From Flavobacteriaceae bacterium Ga0077528 (lineage in GTDB: Bacteria > Bacteroidota > Bacteroidia > Flavobacteriales > Flavobacteriaceae): 64,000 nucleotides of DNA. The stretch lies in NCBI GenBank assembly GCA_001464475.1, contig LNDX01000003.1, positions 1-64,000 on the forward strand. Direction: 5' to 3'. This document shows, in pieces, positions 45,644 through 53,423 of the stretch (its first letter is position 1; each line of letters opens with the position of its first letter). A program made the translations under genes and the position numbers. The notes below the pieces were generated by a model. That model had not been told where the DNA came from and did no database searches. It was given only the letters and a program-made list of their open reading frames with translations.

Positions 45644-46057
45644 ATGGAAAAATTTAAAAAGTATTTTTTTGTTTTATTATTAATGATAAGTGTTTTCTTA
45701 TTCTATAATTTTATTCTTTATACTTCAAAAGACGATTATGGAACAATTCATCTTTCAGAAAAAGCGCTACAAGGCGAAACCATTTGGTTAAAAAACAATT
45801 GCAATTCTTGTCATCAATTTTATGGTTTGGGCGGTTATCTTGGTCCTGATCTTACTAATATTTATTCCAAAAGAGATGAAGCCAATATAAAAGCGATGCT
45901 GAATAGTGGTGTAAATTCTATGCCAAAATTTAATTTCAAAGAGAATGATAAAGAAGCTTTAATTCAATTTTTTAAAGAAGTTGACCAAACAGGTTATTAT
46001 CCAAATCAAGAAGCAGGTATTGAATATAACGGTTGGGTTGAAATAAAAAACAAGTAA
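45644..46057 (+). CDS. NorC-like membrane-anchored cytochrome c
   Basis: This 137-residue protein has an N-terminal transmembrane anchor (KKYFFVLLLMISVFLFYNFI) and one c-type heme site C53-C56-H57 (NCNSCHQFYGLGGYLGPDLT), with a Met candidate in NSMPKFNF as the second axial ligand. The GGYLGPDLTN block is characteristic of NorC, the electron-entry subunit of nitric oxide reductase. The next gene starts 1 nt later and encodes the catalytic subunit. The ATG at 45644 gives the normal anchor; a longer frame adds unrelated residues. Confidence 0.82.
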   Translation: MEKFKKYFFVLLLMISVFLFYNFILYTSKDDYGTIHLSEKALQGETIWLKNNCNSCHQFYGLGGYLGPDLTNIYSKRDEANIKAMLNSGVNSMPKFNFKENDKEALIQFFKEVDQTGYYPNQEAGIEYNGWVEIKNK

Positions 46058-46058
46058 C

Positions 46059-47384
46059 ATGAAAACAGATAAATATCCTCTCTATTTTATTTATATTGGT
46101 TTAATTTCACTTCTTTTTGGCCTTCTTTGTGGATTACTAGCTGGATTTCAATATATAATACCAAGTTTTATTAAAGAAATTTTACCTTTCAATGCACTGC
46201 GTCCGCTTCATACACTTTTTGTTGTTTCCTGGATATTGCTTTCGGCAATTGGAGGAATTTATTATTATATAAAACCAAAAAATCTACTTCTTATAAAAGT
46301 TCATTTTTGGCTGTTTGTTTTCACAGGAATTGGAATAATTTTTTCTTATTTATCAAGGAATTTCGCTGGAAAAGAATATTTAGAGTTTCCAAGTTATTTT
46401 TACTTTCCAATTGTAGTAGGGTGGATTTTATTTGGCATCAATTATTATAAAACCATGCTACCTTCATTTAAAAATTGGCCAGTTTATTTTTGGATGTGGG
46501 CAACTGGAATTATATTTATGATATATCATTTTACAGAAGCTCATTTGTGGTTGTTACCTTATTTCAGAGATCATTTTATTCAAAACATTTCATTGCAGTG
46601 GAAATCGGGAGGTTCTTATGTAGGCTCATGGAATATGCTGGTTTATGGTACATCATTGTTTGTAATGTCTAAAATAAGTAATGATGAAAGTTTTGCTAAA
46701 TCAAAGAAGGCTTTCTTTTTTTATTTTTTAGGATTAACTAATTTAATGTTTGGTTGGGCACATCACATTTATATTATTCCAACAGCTCCGTGGATTCGAT
46801 ATTTGGCATACGCAATAAGTATGACCGAATGGATTATTTTATTTTCGATAATTTATGATTGGAAAAAAAATCTATCTAAAGAAAAGCAAACCAAATTTTT
46901 ATTAGCATATAGACTGATGATCTTGGCAGATTTTTGGGTTTTTTTAAACATCATTCTGGCATTATTAATTTCTATTCCATCTATCAACTTGTTCACTCAC
47001 GGAACACATATTACAGTTGCACATTCGATGGGTACGACTATAGGAATTAATACATTGATATTACTATCATCAATAGCTTTTATTATCGAATCTGAAAATA
47101 AATTTGCTCTAGTCTCTGAAAAAAGGATTGCTTTGGGAATCAAGATTTTTAATGTTTCATTCCTTTTATTTTGGGTAAGTTTACTAATTATGGGAATTAA
47201 AAAAGGTTATTGGACTTTCTTTAGTAAGAGTGAATCTTTTAGTCAATTACAAGATTCATTACATTGGATTTATATTTTATTTGTCATTTTTGGACTCGGA
47301 ATTTTAGTAGGTCTTTATATAATAGTATTTGAATATTTGAAAAACATAAAATCAATTTCTAAAAACAACTTTAATATTAGGTAA
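46059..47384 (+). CDS. NorB-like heme-copper superfamily subunit with atypical ligands
   Basis: This 441-residue protein has about 12 transmembrane helices and the NorB pattern. H51 (RPLHTLFV) fits the low-spin heme, H162 (EAHLW) and H235-H236 (GWAHHIY) fit the non-heme iron, E257 (MTEW) fits the conserved active-site Glu, and H322 (THGTHITVAHSMG) fits heme b3. Canonical cNOR reads AHGH at the last site; here it is AHSM, so the second low-spin heme ligand aligns with M324. The canonical Glu after HLW is replaced (HLWLLP). I infer NO reduction or a related gas reaction. It could be a distinct NOR subfamily. Confidence 0.75.
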   Translation: MKTDKYPLYFIYIGLISLLFGLLCGLLAGFQYIIPSFIKEILPFNALRPLHTLFVVSWILLSAIGGIYYYIKPKNLLLIKVHFWLFVFTGIGIIFSYLSRNFAGKEYLEFPSYFYFPIVVGWILFGINYYKTMLPSFKNWPVYFWMWATGIIFMIYHFTEAHLWLLPYFRDHFIQNISLQWKSGGSYVGSWNMLVYGTSLFVMSKISNDESFAKSKKAFFFYFLGLTNLMFGWAHHIYIIPTAPWIRYLAYAISMTEWIILFSIIYDWKKNLSKEKQTKFLLAYRLMILADFWVFLNIILALLISIPSINLFTHGTHITVAHSMGTTIGINTLILLSSIAFIIESENKFALVSEKRIALGIKIFNVSFLLFWVSLLIMGIKKGYWTFFSKSESFSQLQDSLHWIYILFVIFGLGILVGLYIIVFEYLKNIKSISKNNFNIR

Positions 47385-48032
47385 ATTTTCTATTCTTGAT
47401 GAATTAATTTTTAATGAAGAAGAAAGATTTCCTAATGTTTCAACATTGTTTTTAAAATACTGAATATAGTAGTTTCCTTTATATTCTTTATATTCAAGAA
47501 AGTGAATCATTTCATTTAATTCAACATCTGAAATCAATTCGGAATGATAAGTAGTTCTTATCTCAAATGGGATTGTACTGGCTAAAAGAAGTTCAAAGGA
47601 ACTTTCAAATTCGTCAAACAAATTAGACTTTGTAATTGCATTGTAACTAGGCTTTAATGCTTTAAAATCTAATGCAACATAATCTATTAGATTATCATTT
47701 AACAGTTGCTTTACTACTTTTGAATTAGAGCCGTTGGTATCTATTTTGACTAAAAAACCTAATGCTTTTACTTCTTTAACTTGCTCGATAATATTTTTAT
47801 GAATTAAACATTCGCCTCCGCTAAAAACTACGGCATCGAGTAATCCTTTTCGCTTTTTTAAAAAAGAAATTGTTTCAGAAAAAGAAATTGCTCCTTTTCC
47901 TAAAACAATTTTGGGATTATAACAATACAAGCAACGCATATTACAACCTGTATACCATAGAATGCAAGCTGATTTATCTGGATAATCTAATAATGTAAAT
48001 GGCGTAATATTGCAAATTGGTTTGACTAACAC
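47352..48032 (-). CDS. nrdG: Anaerobic ribonucleotide reductase activating enzyme (radical SAM)
   Basis: This 226-residue radical SAM enzyme installs the glycyl radical on class III ribonucleotide reductase. The 4Fe-4S site is GCNMRCLYCYNP, and SAM-binding segments include VVFSGGECLI and VKIDTNGSNS. The start is a GTG at 48032 that overlaps the stop of the separate glycyl-radical ORF by 7 nt. The 3' end overlaps the 3' end of the convergent NorB-like gene by 33 nt, and no terminator separates them. Confidence 0.92.
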   Translation of the reverse strand: MLVKPICNITPFTLLDYPDKSACILWYTGCNMRCLYCYNPKIVLGKGAISFSETISFLKKRKGLLDAVVFSGGECLIHKNIIEQVKEVKALGFLVKIDTNGSNSKVVKQLLNDNLIDYVALDFKALKPSYNAITKSNLFDEFESSFELLLASTIPFEIRTTYHSELISDVELNEMIHFLEYKEYKGNYYIQYFKNNVETLGNLSSSLKINSSRIENLPNIKVVFRN

Positions 48033-48190
48033 GGATTTTCTCTAAAATGTACACGTTGTTTATGCTCTCCTTTTTTACCAATATTAAAACTTTCAACAGG
48101 TCGGTGATAACCCATTACTCTTGTGTAAACCAAGCATTTGATTCTTAAATGCTGATTTTGTTCTGAAACTTCATTAATTTTTGTTTTCAT
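48026..48190 (-). CDS. Separate glycyl-radical domain of anaerobic ribonucleotide reductase
   Basis: This 54-residue ORF contains RVMGYHRPVESFNIGKKGEH, which matches the C-terminal glycyl-radical loop of NrdD (in E. coli RVCGYLG followed by FNAGK); G27 is the candidate radical site. The neighbouring nrdD ORF ends after its zinc site and lacks this loop. The ORF overlaps nrdD by 17 nt in another frame and nrdG by 7 nt, as in a coupled trio. It may act in trans, like the GrcA spare part of pyruvate formate-lyase, or be fused to NrdD by a +1 frameshift in the A-rich overlap. An in-frame upstream ATG at 48253 lies deep in nrdD and is not preferred. Confidence 0.78.
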   Translation of the reverse strand: MKTKINEVSEQNQHLRIKCLVYTRVMGYHRPVESFNIGKKGEHKQRVHFRENPC

Positions 48191-50288
48191 AGTTCGAGTT
48201 GTTTTGATTTTCAATAATTTGTTCGTCACATTTTGGACAATATTCATGTTCACCGTTTAGATATCCGTGTACTGGACAAACACTAAATACAGGAGTGACT
48301 GTAATATAAGGTAATCTGAACTTGGTTAAAACTGTTTTTACAAAGTTTTTACAAGCTTCTGGCGAACTAATTTTTTCGTTCATGTACAAATGCAAAACCG
48401 TTCCGCCAGTGTATTTACATTGTAATTCATCTTGCATAAGCAATGCTTCAAAAGGATCTTGTGTGAAATCAACTGGAATTTGCGAACTATTGGTATAATA
48501 AATATTTTCTCCCATTCCTGCTTGAAGAATATTTGGATATCGTTTTTTATCTTCTTTGGCAAACCGATACGTAGTTCCTTCAGCTGGAGTGGCTTCAAGA
48601 TTATATAAATTTCCAGTTTCCTCTTGATATTCTCGCATTCTATTTCGGATATAATCTAAAATTTCCATGCAAAAATCATTACCAAAAACTGTGGTAATAT
48701 CATCTTTGTCATTAGTAAAATTACGCACCATTTCGTTCATTCCATTTACTCCAATTGTTGAAAAGTGGTTTCTAAAATGAGGTAAATATCTTTTCGTATA
48801 AGGAAATAAACCTCTATCATACATGTCTTGAATAAAAACTCTTTTCTTTTCTAAAGTTGATTTAGAAATAGCTAATAACTTATCCAATTGAATAAAAAGC
48901 GCGTCTTTATCTCCTTCGAATAAATAACCCAATCTAGCCATATTTATTGTTACAACTCCAATGCTTCCAGTCATTTCGGCACTTCCAAAAAGTCCGTTGC
49001 CACGTTTTAATAATTCTCTTAAATCGAGTTGCAAACGACAACACATACTGCGAACAGCGTTTGGTTTGTAGGCACTTTCGTTTTCTACTTTATTGCCTTT
49101 TTCATCCAAAATATATTGGCTTCCAATGAAATTTTGAAAATAGGAAGAACCAATTTTAGCCGTGTTCTCAAAAAGAATATCGGTATTTTCTCCATTCCAA
49201 TCAAAACCTTCTGTGATATTTACTGTTGGAATTGGGAAAGTAAATGGTTGTCCGTTGGCATCGCCTTCCGTCATTACCGTATAATACGCTTTGTTTATCA
49301 AATTCATTTCTTCCTGAAAATGTTCGTAACGCAAATCAGTTGGTTTATCGACACCACGCAGATTGGCTTTTACTACTAAATCGTGATTGAAGTTACCTTC
49401 AAAGAAATGATGGTTATTTTTAGTAGGAATTTGGGTTTTTAAGTCATCGGGAACAATCCAATCTAGAGTAATATTGGTAAAAGGAGATTGTCCCCAACGT
49501 GCCGGAACATTCAAATTATAAACAAAACTGCGAACCGCTTTCAACACTTCATCAAAAGACAAATTATCCTTGAAAACATAAGGTGCCAAATACGTATCAA
49601 ACGAACTAAACGCTTGTGCGCCTGCCCATTCGCTTTGCAAAATCCCGAGAAAATTTGCCATTTGTCCCAATGCTTCTCTGAAATGAGATGGTGGTTTGCT
49701 TTCAACTCGTCCACGAACGCCATTAAAGCCATCATTGAGAAGAACTCGTAAACTCCAACCCGCGCAATATCCTGTCAAACAATCCAAATCGTGAATGTGA
49801 ATGTCGCCATTTCGATGTGCATAACCTTCTTCCTTTGAATAGACTTTATCCAACCAATAATTGGCTATGATTTTACCAGCAACATTATTGACTAATCCTG
49901 CATTAGAATAAGAAGTATTGGCGTTGGCATTTATTCTCCAATCGGTTTGCAAAATATATTCTTCGATGGTTTGTGTGCTGTCAACATAAGTTGTATCATC
50001 GTTTAGTCCTTCAACATGTTCGCGTTGTAGTTTTCGAGTATGACGATACAACATAAACGAACGCATGACTGTAAAATACCCTTTTTGAAACAGGCTTTTC
50101 TCAATCAAATCTTGAATTTCCTCAACTGCCCAAGTCGTTTTATCTTCTATAGTTGTAATGACTATATCAAAAATATTTTCGTCAAATGGAATAGAAACAC
50201 TTTCAAAACTACTCTCTATAGCATCCTTTATTTTATAGCTTTCAAAGGGTTTGTAATCACCATTTCTTTTAATCACAAATTTTTTCAT
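48174..50288 (-). CDS. nrdD: Anaerobic ribonucleoside-triphosphate reductase, large part
   Basis: This 704-residue class III reductase subunit makes dNTPs without oxygen. It has an N-terminal ATP cone (KKFVIKRNGDYKPFESYKIK), the ten-stranded barrel with NGDIHIHDLDCLTGYCAGWS and finger-loop segments (NAVRSMCCRLQLDLREL), and a zinc site C671-H674-C684-C687 (CPVHG, then CPKC). The frame stops at NYENKN, about where the glycyl-radical loop should begin; that loop is in the next ORF. It follows ric by 20 nt and is in the operon driven from the box at 51090. Confidence 0.93.
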   Translation of the reverse strand: MKKFVIKRNGDYKPFESYKIKDAIESSFESVSIPFDENIFDIVITTIEDKTTWAVEEIQDLIEKSLFQKGYFTVMRSFMLYRHTRKLQREHVEGLNDDTTYVDSTQTIEEYILQTDWRINANANTSYSNAGLVNNVAGKIIANYWLDKVYSKEEGYAHRNGDIHIHDLDCLTGYCAGWSLRVLLNDGFNGVRGRVESKPPSHFREALGQMANFLGILQSEWAGAQAFSSFDTYLAPYVFKDNLSFDEVLKAVRSFVYNLNVPARWGQSPFTNITLDWIVPDDLKTQIPTKNNHHFFEGNFNHDLVVKANLRGVDKPTDLRYEHFQEEMNLINKAYYTVMTEGDANGQPFTFPIPTVNITEGFDWNGENTDILFENTAKIGSSYFQNFIGSQYILDEKGNKVENESAYKPNAVRSMCCRLQLDLRELLKRGNGLFGSAEMTGSIGVVTINMARLGYLFEGDKDALFIQLDKLLAISKSTLEKKRVFIQDMYDRGLFPYTKRYLPHFRNHFSTIGVNGMNEMVRNFTNDKDDITTVFGNDFCMEILDYIRNRMREYQEETGNLYNLEATPAEGTTYRFAKEDKKRYPNILQAGMGENIYYTNSSQIPVDFTQDPFEALLMQDELQCKYTGGTVLHLYMNEKISSPEACKNFVKTVLTKFRLPYITVTPVFSVCPVHGYLNGEHEYCPKCDEQIIENQNNSNYENKN

Positions 50289-50308
50289 TAAAAATGATTT
50301 AAAAAATT

Positions 50309-51040
50309 TTATCCCAAAACATTGAATCTTTCTTCCAACTCAACAGCTTTATGAAATAGAATATTGTTTTCTAAATGTATGTGTTTGTGTAAATCTTGTT
50401 CGAATTCTTTGAGCATAGCAAATGTTACTTTGTATGTTTCGCATGCATCATTTGGTGGATTGTATTCATTAGTTAATTGTGAAATTTTAACAAACAAATC
50501 GCCTTCGGTTTCGTGATCTTGTTTCAACATAGCAATCGGATTTTCAACTGTTCCGAAACCTGGTTGTTGGATAGTTTCGTTGTTTTTGATGGCGTTTGTC
50601 ATTGTTTTGATGAATGGAAACAAAACTACTTCTTCTTTTTGCAAATGATTTAGCAATTCACTTGAGGCAATTTTAAATAAATTATTAATTTCAAACAATT
50701 CAGGATGCCTTTCGCCGTGAACTTTGCATAATTTATCCAAATACATCAATAAAATAGGTGTTTTAGATTCGATATATTCGTGATGTGTTTCTAATATATA
50801 ATCAATCAATAAATTTGGTGAAAACGATTTAAAATTCATTTCTGATGAAGAATTGGTGTTTAAAACTGCATCAATTTCATTTTCAATTTGATTTACATCT
50901 AAACCTTTTGCTTCGCAAACTTCATCAAGTGTTTTATTGCCTTTACAGCAAAAATCGATTTTATATTTTGAGAAAAGTGCTGCGGTTCTGAAGTCTTGCG
51001 CTACATATTCTCCAATGGTATTTTTTTGTAATGTGTCCAT
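50309..51040 (-). CDS. ric: Iron-sulfur cluster repair di-iron protein (Ric/ScdA/YtfE)
   Basis: This 243-residue protein repairs Fe-S clusters damaged by NO or oxidants. It has the N-terminal DUF542 domain with the vicinal Cys pair C31-C32 (KYKIDFCCKGNKTLDEVC) and a C-terminal hemerythrin-like domain with the His and Glu ligands (ETHHEYIESKT, HLQKEEVVLFPFI, KQDHETEGD, KHIHLENNILFHKA). It is the first gene of the ric-nrdD-glycyl ORF-nrdG unit. A perfect box and -10 lie upstream. Confidence 0.95.
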   Translation of the reverse strand: MDTLQKNTIGEYVAQDFRTAALFSKYKIDFCCKGNKTLDEVCEAKGLDVNQIENEIDAVLNTNSSSEMNFKSFSPNLLIDYILETHHEYIESKTPILLMYLDKLCKVHGERHPELFEINNLFKIASSELLNHLQKEEVVLFPFIKTMTNAIKNNETIQQPGFGTVENPIAMLKQDHETEGDLFVKISQLTNEYNPPNDACETYKVTFAMLKEFEQDLHKHIHLENNILFHKAVELEERFNVLG

Positions 51041-51059
51041 ATTTTTTTTAATTTTTTAT

Positions 51060-51067
51060 CAAATGTA
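51060..51067 (-). promoter_or_regulatory. -10 element of the ric operon
   Basis: On the minus strand this reads TACATTTG (TAnnTTTG), 19 nt before the ric start codon. Its 3' G is 36.5 bp from the centre of the box at 51090-51103. Confidence 0.7.
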
Positions 51068-51089
51068 TAAATTGAAAAAAACTAAAAAC

Positions 51090-51103
51090 ATGACTGTAAT
51101 CAT
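51090..51103. promoter_or_regulatory. Crp/Fnr-type box of the ric-nrd operon
   Basis: ATGACTGTAATCAT matches the shared inverted repeat and would sit near -41.5 of the ric promoter. It overlaps the last codons of the CopD-like gene (stop at 51100). Confidence 0.72.
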
Positions 51104-51543
51104 AAACCGCCAACTCTTACTAAACTTCCTAAAATGAGCATAGAAACTGCAATTAAAGTGACAATAATAATTTCTACAATTGCAGGTAACATTCTATCGG
51201 AAGTCAATTTTGGGAAAACAACTTTTTGAGCGTGAACCGCTAAACTTAGAGAAGTAAAAAGTAAAAGTAATTTTATGGAAATAATTTTTTCTATTGGATT
51301 TGAAAATGAAAACCAATCAGAAATAGGTACATTATAATCGTAAGCTAAAAGAATTCCTGTAACGACAAAAATAAACAAAGAAGGCATTCCTATTTTTCCA
51401 AATTTAAGTCTAAAATCACTTAAAATTGAAATGTCTTTTTGTTGTAAGGTTGCAGGTAAGATTCTTAAAATCAAAAACAAATGACCACCAACCCAAATAC
51501 TAGCAGCCAATAAATGAATTATAAGGATAATTTGATGATGCAT
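51100..51543 (-). CDS. CopD-like small integral membrane protein
   Basis: This 147-residue protein has four transmembrane helices with conserved His positions (HHQIILIIHLLAASIWVGGH and SLAVHAQKVVF), as in CopD/DUF2269-like copper-resistance membrane proteins. Its start overlaps the stop of the truncated hemoglobin gene by 1 nt (position 51543), so it is the last gene of the nos operon. Its place in a copper-enzyme operon supports a copper or heme link, which is inference. Confidence 0.7.
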   Translation of the reverse strand: MHHQIILIIHLLAASIWVGGHLFLILRILPATLQQKDISILSDFRLKFGKIGMPSLFIFVVTGILLAYDYNVPISDWFSFSNPIEKIISIKLLLLFTSLSLAVHAQKVVFPKLTSDRMLPAIVEIIIVTLIAVSMLILGSLVRVGGL

Positions 51544-51914
51544 TAAGTCAATGTTTTGTACATCATTACAGCCGAGATATTCATAGCTCGATTTTTAATT
51601 TCATCTGCTTTTGCACCTTCAAAAAGTTTGTCAACCGTTTGATTAAAAAGTGCATTCCAATGCTGAAAATGTTCTTGAGTCATAGTGCTTTTTTGATGCA
51701 ATTCTTTGTGAACTGCCATTGGACTTCCGCTATAATTGGCTGAATAGAACAATATGTTTTCCCAAAAATCATACATTTTTGGCAAATGTAATTCCCAATT
51801 TACTTTGGCAACATCGGTAAATAAATAGCCAATAACTTCATCTGTTTTTACTATTTCGTAGAAAGCATTAACTAGCTTTTCGATGTCTTTTCTATTTCTA
51901 ATATCTGTTTTCAT
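51543..51914 (-). CDS. Group III truncated hemoglobin
   Basis: This 123-residue globin matches group III truncated hemoglobins: IEKLVNAFYEIVKTDEVIGY at the N-terminus, HLPKMYDFWENILFYSANYS, then the proximal-His region SPMAVHKELHQKS (H69 or H73). Such globins bind or detoxify NO or oxygen. It sits 1 nt after nosY and 1 nt overlapping the CopD-like gene, inside the nos operon. A role in handling NO during N2O respiration is inference. Confidence 0.88.
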   Translation of the reverse strand: MKTDIRNRKDIEKLVNAFYEIVKTDEVIGYLFTDVAKVNWELHLPKMYDFWENILFYSANYSGSPMAVHKELHQKSTMTQEHFQHWNALFNQTVDKLFEGAKADEIKNRAMNISAVMMYKTLT

Positions 51915-51915
51915 T

Positions 51916-52683
51916 TTACAAATCTTTTCTATTAAATTTTCTTAACGAAATAAAAAACGGAATAATTACCCATAAACTCAATAACAAAAACGACACAATC
52001 AAACCTATTGCAGTTCCAAAAAAGTCTTTAAAAATTGCTCCTGTGTAACCCATCATTGCTGAAACATCAAGATGCAATAGAATTTGAATTCGTGCCAAAT
52101 CAATTGGGCTAAAAGCGGTGATTCCGACCATTGCATTTTCGATTGGATAATCTTGAAATTGAAATAATAAAAACAAAACCAATCCATCAAAAAGCAAGGC
52201 AAAAAATAACCAAGTCATAATTGCAATTCCGATTCCTTTGGCTTTATCTCTTGTTAGAATTGAACTTAAAAATGCTAATGCTGTAAAGATTACGGTTATC
52301 AAACATCCATTAATCAACATTATTATTCCAATACTATCAGGTGAATTTATGAGTAACGGAATTCCGGCTCCAACAAAAAAAGCTAAAATCATGGAAAAAG
52401 AAAGTCCAAGGAATAAACTTATCCAAATTTTTCTTCTTTTGATAGGTTGACTTAATAGAAGCTCAATAAATTCGGAGCTATTGTACAAGTAAATCGTTGC
52501 AAAAAGTATTGAAACCAAAGGCACTGTAAATAAAATTACATTCAAAATGGTCAAAATTCCTTTTGCAGAATTATCTTCTAGCGCAAACGAACTCCATGAT
52601 AGAATGGCTAAAATAAAGGTATAAGCCAAAATTATTTTGCTTTTTAGAATGTCGAGTAATATGATTTTTGTAATTCTGTTCAT
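51916..52683 (-). CDS. nosY: ABC transporter permease NosY
   Basis: This 255-residue permease has six transmembrane helices (for example IVSFLLLSLWVIIPFFISLR at the end). It matches NosY, the membrane part of the NosDFY complex needed to assemble the copper site of N2O reductase. Its start overlaps the nosF stop by 4 nt, and the truncated hemoglobin gene follows after 1 nt. Confidence 0.9.
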   Translation of the reverse strand: MNRITKIILLDILKSKIILAYTFILAILSWSSFALEDNSAKGILTILNVILFTVPLVSILFATIYLYNSSEFIELLLSQPIKRRKIWISLFLGLSFSMILAFFVGAGIPLLINSPDSIGIIMLINGCLITVIFTALAFLSSILTRDKAKGIGIAIMTWLFFALLFDGLVLFLLFQFQDYPIENAMVGITAFSPIDLARIQILLHLDVSAMMGYTGAIFKDFFGTAIGLIVSFLLLSLWVIIPFFISLRKFNRKDL

Positions 52684-53423
52684 GACACTTTTGCTAGTTT
52701 CGGGTTATGACTTTCAGGTTGCTTTTGTTTCAGAATACTGGCAATAGCTTTTGAAATTTTAGTTTCATTGGTTTCAGATTTTAAGACTTCAACTTTTTTA
52801 TGAAAATGAACTTCACCATCTTGCATGAAAATAATTTCGGTAATCAAATCGTCTAATTCACTTAGTAAATGTGATGTGATGAAAATGAGTTTTCCTTTTT
52901 CTTTTTCTTTAATGATTTTTTCTTTCAAAATTTCGGATGCCAATGGATCTAAACCTGCCGTTGGTTCATCTAAAATCAGCACTTCTGGATTGAATAGAAA
53001 TGCTAAAACGGCACTTACTTTTTGAGTTGTTCCACCCGAAAGTGTTCGCATTTGCTTGTCGAACATTTTTTCTAATTCAAATGCATTTAATAAATCTTCA
53101 TCTAAATCATGATTAGAATTCCTGATTTTTTTAATCATATCGATGATTTGTCCGATGGTCATATTATCAGGATAACGCCCAATTTGTGGCATATAACCAA
53201 TGTTTTCACGATAGATATATTCACCTAAAACCGATTTCCCGTTAAACTCAATCGAACCTTTATCTGGCAGAACCATTCCGAGAATTGATTTTATCAACGT
53301 TGTTTTTCCGCAACCATTTGGTCCAATTAGCGCAATACATTCTCCACTTTTACATGAAAGATTAACGCTTTTCAGCACTTCTAATTTTCCGAATTTTTTA
53401 TTTATGTTTTTAATTTCAATCAT
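52680..53423 (-). CDS. nosF: ABC transporter ATPase NosF
   Basis: This 247-residue ATPase has Walker A GPNGCGKTTLIKS, a Q-loop (GYMPQIG), the signature TLSGGTTQKVSAVLAF and Walker B EVLILDEPTAGLDP. It energises the NosDFY complex. It overlaps nosD and nosY by 4 nt each, so the three are translationally coupled. Confidence 0.94.
   Translation of the reverse strand: MIEIKNINKKFGKLEVLKSVNLSCKSGECIALIGPNGCGKTTLIKSILGMVLPDKGSIEFNGKSVLGEYIYRENIGYMPQIGRYPDNMTIGQIIDMIKKIRNSNHDLDEDLLNAFELEKMFDKQMRTLSGGTTQKVSAVLAFLFNPEVLILDEPTAGLDPLASEILKEKIIKEKEKGKLIFITSHLLSELDDLITEIIFMQDGEVHFHKKVEVLKSETNETKISKAIASILKQKQPESHNPKLAKVS

Noticed and set aside
46059..47384. Assignment of the NorB-like protein as a cbb3-type oxidase subunit I
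   Set aside because: The GWAHHIY and THGTHITVAH motifs, the active-site Glu (E257) and the NorC-like partner fit nitric oxide reductases better, and the cross-linked Tyr of cbb3 oxidases is not evident.
48191..48253. Upstream ATG for the separate glycyl-radical ORF
   Set aside because: The 21 extra residues come from reading the nrdD zinc-site region in another frame and have no family similarity; the ATG at 48190 gives tight coupling.
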